Of a stretch of DNA of 64,000 bases, positions 11,344 to 23,814 are shown one piece after another (within the stretch, counting starts at the first letter, position 1; each line of letters opens with the position of its first letter). Made by a program: the position numbers and the translations under genes. The notes beneath the pieces are model-generated. The model had not been told where the DNA came from and did no database searches. It saw only the letters and a program-made list of their open reading frames with translations. Source of the stretch: Tetrapyrgos nigripes (taxonomy: Eukaryota > Basidiomycota > Agaricomycetes > Agaricales > Campanellaceae); contig JAACJM010000050.1 in the NCBI GenBank assembly GCA_013368315.1, positions 404,099 to 468,098 of the forward strand, given 5' to 3'.

Positions 11344-11609
11344 CGGCTGAGAAAGGGGATGGCAGGGTAGCATAGCCCGCATTTAGGGACTCATGAGGAC
11401 CAGGGGTGTTGGTAGTAAGTCCGGTCGAGCGAGACTGACGCGATGTTGGTTATTGGACCGGACAGCAGGAAGAAGGAAGCCTGAGGGTCCTTATATCACT
11501 CTGTAGCGTATAATCTAAGCATTGGATACTTGAACGCAGAACGCAATCAAAAGCAGAAGTAGTCAGTACATACTTGAACCCAGATTAGATCTTCCGGATG
11601 ACCAGATTC

Positions 11610-12035
11610 CTAATTATTTCCCGACCAGTACGCCATGCTGTGTTGTACAAGGTGGGGGAGTCGAGTGTGGAAGTAAATCCATCGGCGAAACCGAAAGAAA
11701 GCGTGAGCTCGAGCGGGATCCATCAAACGTGACGGAAAAGAAGGAAATACAGTGAGAAACAGAAAAGAAAGGCCGAGAGGGAGACTGAAACATCGTTTGC
11801 CTAGGGGGATGACGCGATGACGAAACAGCATAAGATGTCTTGCGCTGGTCATGGAATATGCTCGTGGTATGTGCACTTCCTGCAGGATACATCTCCATCT
11901 CGAACGACTCAGGCGCAAATACCCATTGTTCCCCAACCAAGATAGACCGTTTTTGGTCGTTTCTCGTCAGATATCCCAAGATGTAATCAATGAGTTCTGG
12001 ACTTGTAGTGCGTGATAGGCTCGTAGACGACGGAG
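11610..12035 (-). pseudogene. F-box gene relic
   Basis: On the minus strand at about 11950-12010 one reading gives LIDYILGYLTRNDQKR. This resembles LVDQILGYLEKVDQKR in the F-box gene at 7383-8968. A CTACAAGTCCAGAACTC stretch before it matches the ALQLPEL coding part. Downstream the frame is broken by stops, and the LRR part cannot be followed. I read it as a decayed F-box copy. No usable start codon is present. Confidence 0.5.
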
Positions 12036-12253
12036 GAAGAATTGCCTTTTAAGTACAGCGAAAATGAAGTGCACTCATCGTGGTGATGTTACATAAGAGT
12101 CAAAGACTTCTAAATAAGGAAGACTAAGAATTTCGTTGGATAAAAAAACTCGATACTTAGCTTCGACGAATGGGTCCTTTGTGACGTTGCTACGTACACT
12201 ACAAAACAATATCGATAGACAAGCATAGGTAAAGACCAAAGCACCAATGTTGA

Positions 12254-13845
<1,592 letters not shown>

Positions 13846-13927
13846 GATGGCGGAGTGAAAAAGGAAATGTTTGACCGTGAGATTCAGCTCCTTACTACTT
13901 CAAGCGCGATTTAAATAAGCACTTACA

Positions 13928-13969
13928 GGTAGCCTGGAACTGCGTTGAGCGGCTGGTTTCCAGGCTACC
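13928..13969. repeat. Perfect 11-bp inverted repeat (hairpin)
   Basis: GGTAGCCTGGA at 13928-13938 is mirrored exactly by TCCAGGCTACC at 13959-13969 around a 20-base loop. It lies between the KRR1 start and the 3' end of the STAND gene. It may be a scar of a small inverted-repeat element or a structured element in a transcript; neither can be shown here. Confidence 0.6.
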
Positions 13970-14120
13970 ACTGAACAGGTACCCTCTGTATGGGATTGCA
14001 AAAACCTAAAGAGCACAGTCGATATCTACGAAATAAAAGTTAAATTATACTAAACATCATATTCATGTCGACTTCTACTCTACATTATTGTCATTGTCAA
14101 TGTAAAAATAATACTATATC

Positions 14121-16374
14121 CTACTCTTCTGGCATAGCTCGAGCTCTCTCTCGGGGTCTGCCGTTGCCATGCCTAGAGTGTCTGTGATGAATATGCTCAT
14201 CGTGATATGGGTTGAAACGGCGGCTATGAGAGCGACTGCCAGGCATCCGCATTGAAGATGTAGATGGAGAGTACCTCGGACGTGACGATGAGGACTGACT
14301 AGAAGGTTGACAGTCATACTGCCGGGGTGCGGCATATCGATAGTCTGGGTGTAAGCTGGAGTTTTCAGGCGGAGGTGTACCGCTGGTAGTAGTGTCATGC
14401 ATACGCCAGTCTGACGCATGAAAGTGGTGAAGAGGTTGGTTGACGTGAGGATGGATATGAGTTGATGATTGGGATGGCTCAGAGTGAAGGTCACGATATT
14501 CATTTGAATGGTGTTGTCGGTAAGGATGTCCATAATCTTGGAGATCTGGAGGTGGTTCGGGTGGAACGCTCTGTCTTATTTGACTCTGCTCTAGCTGGGA
14601 CACCTTTGCCTTCAGATACTAATCGCAAACCATCAATCACAGTGTTACAAAGAGCAGCACAGCACTCCTCGCTTACCTCAATATCAACTTTCTGTCTCTC
14701 TACCCTTTCTTCAACGATAGCAAGTCTTTCCTGCTCATGGAAATGGGTCAGAGAACCTCAACGCCAAAGTTGTGATAGCAAGGTGCCTCACCTTCATCTG
14801 AGCCAGCTCCATTTCTAGCCTTGAAAATGGCTCATGCCTATTATCGGCCGGTCCAGGACTCCCTAAGTTTATGTTGATGTTGTAAATCTTTTCGGCAGTA
14901 TGAAAAGAGGACTCTCTGGCTTCGAAAGCATTGGCATGTGAAAAGGAATGGATGGGATTAGAAGATCTTGACCATGAGATGGAATAGCCATCACATTTCA
15001 CGACACGGTGCTTGCATAAGTTCCTTATTACTGCAGACGACCAACCCCAGTCACGATGCATAAGGATATAGACTGCTGCATGCACAATCCGCTCTCGCCT
15101 CCTAGTGAACCGAGATTGAGCAGTGGTACAGCATTCGGGACAGCGAGGTGCAAAAACAAGTCTTTGGGAAACACTGGGCAGAGTCCAGGGAAAATGTCCT
15201 AGTCGACCTGCAGTGCTGGATCGGGAGTGAGTTTGGGGTTCCGACTTGTTAAAGACAACGGTCAGGTCCTGGAAAGTGTGTGGCACTTCCGAGACCCTCG
15301 AGAATCCTTCAGAATCCCGAAGACATAGGGTTTGACGGCCTATTGAGGGATCTTCTGGATTCTGTGTGGTGCTAGTGTATGGAGGGGGCTCATCATCGAA
15401 GTCTGATGAAACGTGATGAGATGTATCGGAGGGCTCCGGGGGTAAACCAATCTTGCCCCAGAAATATTCTTCGTCCAAGCTCCGTTGGACAACCAGTTCG
15501 TCATACTGTGGCGGATCAAGGACCTCTTTTACGGCAGTCGGTGGCCGACTGGTAATGAGAATGCGAAGAGGTACCGATTGCCGATTTTTCTCTGCGGATT
15601 GGCTTTGTAGCTCCCTGAAGATGGTACTCAAAAGCTGCCGCTGAGACTCGCTCCCTACACAATCCAAACCATCAATGATAATCACAGCATTCTGCCCGGC
15701 GTGAGATGTTCGTTTAGAGTTTTCTTGAAGAGGATCAAGGAGAAGTTGACGAAGTTGGACATCAACGGATGCAGTTAGGAGCGCAGGATTTTTGTCGAGC
15801 GCATGGCTGATGGCTGCACGGAAGCCTGGATCTTTCTGTGCGAAATCATATGCAATACTTGGTAGGCATGACGTCGTATCCAACCCGCGAGTCTGGCAAA
15901 AGAAAGCAGTCGATAACTTTGTAGTGTCCTTCGATAATCTCTCCGCGATGGCTCGAGCAAACGTAGTCTTCCCAGTACCCCCTGCTCCCATTAACCAAAG
16001 GATAGGCTTTTCGTCATCTCTATTGACCCAATTCATAATGTCTTTCAGTATCTGCGCTCGGGTGGGATCCTTGACCACATCTTCGTAACGAGGTGGATCT
16101 TCGAAAGGTTGGGAACAGTGTAGAGCCTGATCAGATAGGCTTCGCCGGAGGAGCTCCAGAGCTACATGCACATCAACAAACGTTCTCAGAGCACTGACGA
16201 AGACACATACCGTCTTTCTCTCGGGCACATGGATCCATATTCGATCTGTTTCCAGGGTACACATGCTCTAAGGCCATGTCAGCGGCTGAAATCGGGACTG
16301 GACAAGTTCAGGAGACACTTACTGGGTGTGGTGTAAGAGCGTCCCAAGTCGCAGTGTGGTACAGCTTCACTCAT
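14121..16374 (-). CDS. NACHT-type STAND NTPase with coiled-coil C-terminus
   Basis: Exon 1 (16323-16374) begins MSEAVPHCDLGRSY, followed by two short introns and then the main exon. The NTPase core shows ILKDIMNWVN, the Walker A WLMGAGGTGKTT, the Walker B AVIIIDGLD and the sensor-type LRILITSRPP, as in fungal NACHT proteins. The usual WD40, ankyrin or TPR repeats are missing. Instead there is a Pro/Ser-rich linker (EPPPYTSTTQNPED) and a cysteine-containing segment. A predicted coiled coil (LEMELAQMKERLAIVEERVE, then KAKVSQLEQSQ) and a His/Ser/Arg-rich tail ending in PEE follow. Such NTPases act in fungal non-self recognition and cell death, but this one's role is not known. A TATATAAG box lies about 90 bases upstream. 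Confidence 0.8.
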
Positions 16375-16463
16375 CTCACAACCTTCGAAGGCTCAAGAGT
16401 CGACAGCAGTAAAGGCACAGCTCTTGGGAAGGGGCAGGAGGTTCTAGGACCAAAAAGGCGTTG

Positions 16464-16472
16464 CTTATATAG
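16464..16472 (-). promoter_or_regulatory. TATA box of the STAND gene
   Basis: CTATATAAG on the minus strand lies about 90 bases upstream of the STAND ATG at 16372-16374, in nearly the same spacing as for the kinase gene. Confidence 0.5.
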
Positions 16473-16488
16473 GCTGAGGAAGAATCAT

Positions 16489-16745
16489 GCCCGTTTGCCA
16501 GATAACAATAACGCTACTCACCTCCCTTGCAGCTTTAACTGAGAATGTCCCAAAATGCATCATCTGCTGTTGAAGTGACTCCTACACCTATAGTCGCCTT
16601 CATCAACACGAGCTTTAGAACCCGTGCCTTCTAGGCTGCGGAGCCCGTTTGCCAGATGACAATAACGCTACCCACCTCCCTTGCAGCTTCAATCAATTGA
16701 GAATGCACCATCTGCTGTTGAAGTGACTTCTACATCGATAGCAGC
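16489..16745 (+). repeat. Tandem duplication upstream of the STAND gene, period about 154 bp
   Basis: The segment beginning GCCCGTTTGCCAGAT and including CACCTCCCTTGCAGCTT and CATCTGCTGTTGAAGTGACT occurs from about 16489 and again from about 16643. There are a few substitutions and small gaps. It lies upstream of the TATA box, so it could carry duplicated regulatory sites. No ORF is conserved in it. Confidence 0.7.
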
Positions 16746-16924
16746 ATACTCCACGGAACGCGTTCAGGACGCCACTACCTGACGAATAAAGTATAATTCC
16801 ATTGAAAACACTTCCACTCCTATGAATCATGATGCAAGGCCTTGAGAAACAAATTGAGTAAACTTCACGCAGAACCTGGTGTTCCTCGCACTAAGACAGA
16901 AAGAGATCGAGCCCAGTACGTTAC

Positions 16925-16987
16925 TAGCCAAATGTCGGTATCCCAGACTGTTAATCTGCATGAGCCTAGTTGTGCATGTCATACTCA
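16925..16987 (-). pseudogene. Left half of a broken duplicate of the KRR1 5' region
   Basis: GTCGGTATCCCAG and GCATGAGCCTAGTT with their surroundings match the KRR1 first-intron and exon-2 region at about 13720-13775. The match stops exactly where the inverted-repeat element begins (16988) and resumes after its other end (18222). Confidence 0.75.
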
Positions 16988-18221
16988 CACTGGAGGCGAG
17001 CTCATGGGAAGCGAGCCTTCTTGCTGCTTGACGGGAAGCAGACATTGACCTTAGACCTGTTTCCCCACCAGTAATCATGAAACAGAAGGGCCCAAGTTTG
17101 ACTTGGGCCTATGAGCTGCCACGAGGAAACAAATCCGGGATTGGGCGACACGACCCTCACTATGAGGTCCATGATATATAGAAACAGCGCGAGAAAGGAT
17201 GACAACTGGTCAGGTGACGCGTCGCTTGTCCTTTGTCGCGTCGTCGTCTTGTCCATCCTCCTCATCCTCTACCTTTTTGCTTTCGCTTCTCATTCCATTC
17301 TATCTCTCTCACTCATATACTGGTGTCAGAATCTGTTTTGGTACCACCTGCTGCCACACAAATTCGTGTTGTTTTCACTGCAGGCAGATTTCGTCTCTCC
17401 TTCAAGTCTCAACCAACAATATACATGTTTCTGTCGTCAGCCCGCCACTCCCCATTCTCGCTACCACAGACACCACTTCGATTTTTCTCGCCAAAAACAG
17501 GCAAGATTCTGGAAGAGGAGTTTTAGAGGTATACTGATCCATTTTGTTGCCTTCCACCTTGCTTTCACCTCGACTGAGCTAGTGCGTAACATTACCATGT
17601 TCTATGATATGTCTCTACTGCACAATATCATTATATCGTTCTCTTCCACTGTCTCTTCTGTGATGCACCATTCTTTCGACACCTTTCTACCCCCAAATTT
17701 ATACTTGCACAAATTATGCCTTCTACCCTCTACTGCACCACATTTTACGGTGTTTGAAACACAATGATGAGTTTGCCTTCTATTTCTACCACCCGGTTTT
17801 ATTGCTACCTTGATCCTTCTACCTTATAGTCGGTTTTTATTCCCTTCTATGTTTAGAAATTCTTCAGCCTATCTTCTGCTCCAGTGAGTTATTCAACGGT
17901 GGCACCCAAATCTGATTTGGGGCCACTATATCAAGGTCTAGTACGGCCATACTTGCAGCTTCTACATACTCCCCATTCTGATTCAGCACAGCTCCCAACA
18001 CTTCATCATACCCTTTACTGTGTACTAGTATATAGAAATGTTTAGGAGAAATCTCATGGGCTTGTCGCCCAATCCAGGATCTGTGTGTTAATTAATTTCA
18101 TCTTGGTCCAAGGTTTATCATTTCATCCTTATGATTACCGGTGAGGAGCAGGGTCTAAGGACAATGTCTGCTTCCCGTCAAGCAGCAGAAGGACTTGCTT
18201 CCCATGAGCTCGCCTCCAGTG
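16988..18221. mobile_element. CACTA-like (EnSpm-type) non-autonomous DNA transposon
   Basis: The element is 1234 bases long. Its ends are inverted repeats of about 90 bases, both beginning CACTGGAGGCGAGCTCATGG and both reaching GGTAATCAT or AGTAATCAT, with roughly 85% match. It is flanked by TCA at 16985-16987 and TCA at 18222-18224. The undisturbed KRR1 paralogous sequence at about 13775 has a single TCA, so this is a 3-base target duplication. A CACTG terminus with a 3-base target duplication is the signature of the CACTA superfamily. No transposase is encoded; the longest internal frame (17111-17767) is unlike any protein I know. A further subterminal inverted match (CGCCCAATCC) lies inside both ends. 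Confidence 0.85.
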
Positions 18222-18300
18222 TCAGAACTCACGTTTATCCTTTCAGTGTCACTGTCTGTTCATCGTCGGAGGTAAAGTTGTGCAGGACCGGTGGACCGTG
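18222..18300 (-). pseudogene. Right half of the broken KRR1 5' duplicate
   Basis: On the minus strand this matches KRR1 exon 1 and the start of intron 1. The original MSDDEQTVTV is represented by SDDEQTVTL without an initiating ATG and runs into a stop two codons later. The match continues into the 5' flank, where TTTGACCGTGAG of the original corresponds to GTGGACCGTGAG. It ends about 70 bases before the ATG of the NCBP3-like gene. Confidence 0.75.
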
Positions 18301-18371
18301 AGACGCGGACTTTGGCAAAACTCATTGTTCTAGCCCCTACAATTGCCAACGTTTTCACTCTAACCTCCACC

Positions 18372-19658
18372 ATGGACATCTCCACCGAGCTCGCTCCCGT
18401 CGAAGACACCTCATTAGCTCTTTCATACGATGACTCAGTTCCTTATGAAGAACAACTCCCCACTCCCGAGCAAAATGCTCTCGCCAATCGAATAGGAAAC
18501 ACAAAAGTATATCTACTCTCCGAATCGTCGGTGGCCAGAGTCGCCAAGGTGCGCAGGTGCATTGGTGCCGTTGCGCGAACACGAACCTGATGTGCAAGTT
18601 CTATACATGACGAATTCTATAAAATGGTAAGCGTAAACGAGGAGGTGACGAAGAACCTGTCGAGGAGGAAGCGGTGGAGGATGTTGATATGAATGAAGGT
18701 ATGGGGATGTTTCTGTTCATTTCTTTCACCCTTATACTGATGGAGAGCTATCTCAGACCCATCTATACGAGGAAACGCTTTACTGCTGACCGGCAGTCCT
18801 GTCTCCCACTTGCCTACGTCGCGTATCTTTGCGTATGCCACGCATTTCGACGCGCATCCTTTGGGTCTTGAATGGGTGGATGACAATACCTGCGTTCTGG
18901 TATTCGAATCGAAAGCCGCTGCAGTGACCGGTCTTAGCTGCCTCAGCAAGTCGTTGGAGGAAGAGGCAGATCTGGAGGGCTGTGTCTCCGCTAAAGCCAT
19001 TCCTGTCGCCCTTTGGCCACCGGAAGAACGGATAAACAAGAGTCTAGGGAAGGGAGAAGGTCTTAAAGGTGCTCTCAGGATACGTTGGGCAACGCATGAC
19101 GATGTGAAAAAGAAGGGAGCGAAGAGGGAGAGCGAGTTTTACAGGAAGCACGGGAAGATGGCTGGGAAGGAAACGGTAAATGGCAGGGACCTTCCGAATA
19201 CGATGAAGAAGAGAAAGGTTGATGGGGACTGGAATCTCGCCCGGACGAGGGAAAGTCTTGACGAAGACCTCGATCGCATTCGTGAAGCTGCCGACGAATT
19301 AGTGGACGAATCTGAAGAGCCTGCTTCACCACCTTCCAAGATGCGGTCCGACTACATCGCTGCTGACGGGAGGAGTTTGCTAGAGCGAACCTCTGAAATA
19401 CGTTTGCACACTGTCGAGGAAGCGGATTTGGCATCTAGAATCACTGCCCCTTTGCCTCGTCGTGCCAGACGAACCGCCACCAATTTGGAGGACAGATTGT
19501 GGTCGGACCAGAAGGTGGATCATGAGGAATTTGGGAGAAGAACTGGCAGGAATTCGCGAAATGGCAGTGGGAGAAGTTCCAGGGCTGGACGAGATCGTCC
19601 AAGAAAGACGCGACAGGAACTCGATGACGAATTGGACGCATTTCTGGCTCAAGAATGA
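18372..19658 (+). CDS. NCBP3-like RNA-binding protein
   Basis: Exons 18372-18548, 18632-18698 and 18757-19658 sum to 1146 bases, giving 381 residues. The central part reads LLLTGSPVSHLPTSRIFAYA, THFDAHPLGLEWVDDNTCV and LVFESKAAAVTGL. This is the degenerate RRM-type domain of nuclear cap-binding protein 3 family members, which link capped RNA to export factors. Further on come LRIRWAT, Lys-rich stretches, SDYIAADGRSLLER and an Arg/Gly-rich region. The end, QELDDELDAFLAQE, resembles the C-terminal peptide shared by FoP/CHTOP and other mRNA-export proteins. The acceptor used for exon 2 (AAG) is not the commonest type, so that junction is the weakest point. The start lies about 70 bases from the broken KRR1 copy. 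Confidence 0.7.
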
Positions 19659-19847
19659 GTCTCTGTTGTTGTGCCTTGTATTTGTAGTGTATTTCTTGCG
19701 TTATAGTATCATCACTACTCATTGTCTACTTCAAGTTGTATTTATCGTATTTGCTACCCAAAACTACCCCTCCTCATCCTTCTCCTAGCGTGACAGAACT
19801 GTGACTGACGCGTGTGTCACGGGTTCGCTCCGAGTCCGACATCGACG

Positions 19848-21460
19848 ATGGGCGAGAACAGCGATGGACAGGCTCAGCAAGACCGGAGCGTGTTCTCTCG
19901 CATTAGAACCTTTAACCATCATGCTTTCTCCTCGATGAACGTTTTCTTCCACAATCCCACCCCTGAAGCATACACTGAGGAGGATCGCTTCGATAATGAC
20001 GACGATTCTATAACAAACCAGGACGTGTGGGACCCTGCTCAAGACTACTTTGACTCCTATAAACCCCTTGAATCCTATTCACCTGCGCTCACGCAAGATT
20101 CAGAATCAACTGAAGATATGAAACTCCACGAAACCCATACACCTACCCAATCGCGCCCTTCCACTCCCCAGAATAGATCTTTCACTGCATCGCGTCTTTT
20201 CTACAACTTTTCTCTTATACCTTCACGTGTCTTTGCTTCGCACTCCAACGATGAAAACAATTGCAATCGTATCCATGACCGTGACGAGGGTATCCCACTT
20301 TCGGAATTTCAGTCGTCGTCTTCCTCTCTTTGCACCCACGAACAAATCAATACAAGCCGGCCGAGGCTTGCTCCTATCAATACCAACCTGCAGTATTCGG
20401 GTCGTCCTTCCAATTCCAACAGTTCTGTTCCAGACGACACACCGCCGTTGTCTCCTGATGCATCGTCTTCGGGCCTGTCTGTTTCGTCCATTTCCACATC
20501 CTTTTCGCTGCAAGATACATCCCTCAATCAATTTGAAGACACCCAAGACCGTGACGGTGACTCTGTATATACTCCAGAGCATTTGCAAGAAGTGAGAGAA
20601 GGGAAGAAGCCAGAACGATCAATCGTGCGTATATCCCTAGTCCATTTCCTACAGTTTTACAAGTCATAAGCTGACGATTCGTGATAGTGCTACGACACCT
20701 CCATCGATGACCTAACCGACACCAACGAGCCAGAGAATATGCAGACCGAAATCGAAAATAGTGCTCTCGACGATGAAGGCGAATGGTATGGTTTGCAGTA
20801 TACCCTGGAGCTGAGTACCAAAGAACGGAGAGCATCGGAGGGATTTTCTTATGACCAGTCTATGGGTGAACATTCTCGGGTATGCCTGTCTTCTCCCGTA
20901 TCGCATGAGCAGTTGGACTGACCTTTCCTTCCTTTGTCTTGTAGAGCCGAGAATCCTGGGCTGCCCTCCACCTAGGCCATTGCCATCCGTTTTTTGAAGA
21001 TGAAGAATATCAACACTGGAGGAATTGGCATCGGTTCCTCGACCTTCAAGATGAGAGAAGACGACACAGGAAAGGAATCGAGTTCAAAATTCGCTCAAAG
21101 GAACTGGCGTGGTGCTATATGAGTGAGATGAAGATGAGAGAATTGATGTATGCGCAAATTGTCAGTAGCGTCGTGACTGAGTTTTCGTTTATGTGGTTGG
21201 GCTGATTAGATCTGTTCGACGATACAGGATGTATATGGTCAAGCCTCAACGGAGTTGATGGAGCGCTTGTTGGTTGTTGTGGAATATCGAAAGGTGCGTT
21301 GTTTTTTCCATATGGCTGGCGCTTGGAGAGTTTCTGACAGTGACTTTTTATAACTCAGGATCCTTACTATCCACCCCAAAAACACAACGCCTACTGGCTC
21401 CTCAAGCGTTCCCGTTCTGTTGCTTCTCTTCGTGAACTCAGACCCAAACCGTCTCCTTAA
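19848..21460 (+). CDS. Unrecognised Ser/Pro-rich protein
   Basis: Five exons (19848-20624, 20688-20879, 20945-21160, 21228-21293, 21359-21460) sum to 1353 bases, giving 450 residues. All junctions keep the frame. The first 330 residues are polar, rich in Ser, Thr, Asp and Pro and probably disordered. The last 120 are folded in character, with WAALHLGHCHPFFEDEEYQ, WHRFLDLQDERRRHRKG, AWCYMSEMKMRELMYAQI and DPYYPPQKHNAYWLLKRSR. I do not recognise the family; it could be restricted to Agaricomycetes. There is no signal peptide or membrane segment. Confidence 0.7.
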
Positions 21461-22401
21461 GCTTGACTGCTTTCTTATTGCTAAATTAGATTGTGACTCC
21501 ATTATCCAAATATTCCCATTAGTGACTGACATGCATACTCTACAAGTGTTGTATAATTTGACAAGCTCATGGACTTGAAATCCTGTACTGTACAAGCTTT
21601 GATACTTTTGTAGGTTAGAGCGGCTTTCAATACTTCTTGTACTAGAATACATTGTTATCCTCCCTGACTCGGACATTCTAGTTCTGCGTGCAGCATGCAC
21701 AGCTGGAGCCCTGTCCGTTGAATTCACATCCGCAGAGAACCGAATTCGAAGGACAGGTACAACCTCCTGAATCTGTGTCCGTCACTCATTTGGTATTGTG
21801 AAAGGAAGAATGAAGCAGTCTTTCAACGTGTAGAAAAGCGCTCTGTGGAGACTTTATACAATGGCGGTATTGTTCCCAGGATGCTCCTGCTGTCAGTGTC
21901 ACACCGCACGCGGCAAAAACACCGAGCCTTTTCAACTTGTCTACCTCTCCGAAATCCGATTTCACAAATCTTGCCACTTTTCGACTTCTTTTCGTCTATA
22001 ACACCGGTATAGATGACGTCAAAGATGCCCATGGCCGGCGACTCGCAGAAGTTATGGAATGGCAGCTCTAGACGGGATGCTTAGCGCCAGGTACCGGTCT
22101 CTTCTTTGCTCAACACAATTCCAGCGTTGACCGCAGTTCAATGAATCAAGATCTACACTACTGTCACCGGTCACCAAATGTATCCAGTGCCATAGATCTT
22201 CCATGCTCCCAGGCCAAAAGCAACTACGGGGCTGGAGTAAGACACTGCCGCGCGTCAGTACAGCATATGATGCTATGATCAGCATGCGTGAATGAGGTGC
22301 CCACTGGTGTCTATTCTGATGCATAAATAAGCTGTTAAGGGTTAGTCTTTCCCTACAAGACCTTCATCTCCTCCTCTAACTAAACTCGTTCTAAACTCGA
22401 T
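21461..22401. other. Intergenic, about 0.9 kb
   Basis: No gene is supported here. A few short frames on the minus strand at 21786-22032 begin with non-ATG codons and overlap one another in different frames. The last 80 bases before the ubiquitin-like gene contain an ATAAATAAG box near 22323 and CT-rich sequence, as expected for that gene's promoter. Confidence 0.4.
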
Positions 22402-23469
22402 ATGCAGATTTTTGTGCGACATATCTCTGGCGACATCGCTACCCTCACGGTTCAATCTAGCGATACCGTGTGGCAGTCTGTCTCGTCAAGATATGAGGAA
22501 TTGCTGCTGTGAGCCTTTTTTGGTTCTCTTCACCGGAGGAGGTTCTGACTCGTGTATGAATGACAGGCCGGAGGACATGAGAGTGACTTTTGCGGGTAGA
22601 TGTCTTCGAAAAGATGCGACTTTCGGGGAGAGCAATATCGAAGACGGATGCGTGCTAAATTTGAGTAAGTCGATTACGTTGTTCATTGCGACACGCTCTA
22701 AATGTTTATCTTCCAGCTTTACCACTACGAGGCGGTATGATGCCTCAAGCTCAAGCATGTCCTGCGGCATCCCGCGTCGCACAAGTCCAACGTCAAGCTG
22801 AGGTGAAGAAAGAAGAAGAAAAATCGTTCAGCCTGGTTTACCCAGGAAAGATTAGATTGTCTGTCACGATGCAGACAAATTTTTCGGTCCAAGTCATACT
22901 GGCCCCCGACCAGTCTGTGGAGAGCTTGAAGGAGATGGTTGAAGAGAAAACTCAGATTCCAAAGACAGAACAGCGGCTCCTGTTTGGTGGATCAGAGCTT
23001 CAAGATGACCGAGCGCTGTCGTTCTACGGTATAAGCCATGATAATCGGGTTCTACTAGGTGCGTTCTCATGCTCGTTGTTTATGACCGATTCTAACATGA
23101 CTTTAGCTACACAACATGTGCCACGAGTGGCTGCAGAGGCTCAGTCAGATCCCATTCCTGAGGGCGATGTGCAAATTTTCGTGCGCAACCTGAACGGGAA
23201 GACCATGGCTGTCATGGTTAACCTTTCGGGAACCGTCGATCAGCTCCAAGAGCAAGTTTACCAGAAGACTCTCATTCCAGCTTCAGAACAACGTCTTCTA
23301 TATGCAGGGAAGCAACTTGAACCAGGACGTCTGCTCTCGGACTACGGGATCTTGAAGGAGAGTACTCTCCATCTGGGTAAGTGATTCTTGTCAGTACTGG
23401 CAAAAGCTTTTTTGGACTGATGTTTCCAAAATAGTTCTAAGGCTGCGTGGAGGCCTGGAGGTGCACTAA
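22402..23469 (+). CDS. Divergent tandem ubiquitin-like precursor (three UBL domains)
   Basis: Five exons (22402-22508, 22567-22664, 22717-23058, 23107-23376, 23435-23469) sum to 852 bases, giving 283 residues. Domain 1 starts [17 protein letters not shown] and ends LPLRGG. Domain 2 contains [17 protein letters not shown] and [11 protein letters not shown] but ends in ATQH without Gly-Gly. Domain 3 is closest to ubiquitin: [43 protein letters not shown] and LRLRGG, then the tail LEVH. In domain 3, lysines 11, 33, 48 and 63 of ubiquitin are kept; positions 6, 27 and 29 are Arg, Gln and Gln. True polyubiquitin genes have nearly identical repeats with no linkers. This one has linkers of about 37 and 17 residues. 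Trimming by a ubiquitin protease would expose the terminal Gly-Gly; whether that happens is unknown. Confidence 0.85.
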
Positions 23470-23756
23470 GGAACGCGAGGACATTGCATGTATCATTCAT
23501 TATACCCTTATCGTCTCCGTATCGCCCCAAAGTACTTTGGCGCCGTTTAGTATTCTTCCTGTCATATTCCAATGCTATACAATGAATTATAAGCTGTTGA
23601 AGTGACTGTACCTTACAAAGTCCTCGTTTTCCATGTGCAAGATCGACGCAGCACTGCAGCACTGTCAATCTCAGCGTCAATCTTCCGAAGTTACGTCAAC
23701 TCCAATGTCCGTCATGTTCACAGCCGCCGCCTCGCCACTTAGTCACACGCCTGTGC

Positions 23757-23766
23757 GATATATATC
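23757..23766 (+). promoter_or_regulatory. TATA box of the divergent Clp gene
   Basis: GATATATATC lies about 50-60 bases before the ATG at 23815, preceded by a GCC-rich segment. It is the only core-promoter-like element in the 345-base gap after the ubiquitin-like gene. Confidence 0.4.
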
Positions 23767-23814
23767 TAGCAACAAATTTGGCGGCGTCTACTTACATCTT
23801 TACAGCAGCTCCCG

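Noticed and set aside
14121..16374. STAND gene as a plant-type resistance protein or bacterial defence gene
   Set aside because: The introns and NACHT motif style are those of fungal proteins, and neighbours are ordinary fungal genes. No LRR or bacterial context is present.
17111..17767. 218-codon ORF inside the CACTA-like element as a transposase
   Set aside because: No acidic catalytic motif or zinc finger is visible, and composition is T/C-rich like the surrounding non-coding sequence. It reads as a chance frame.
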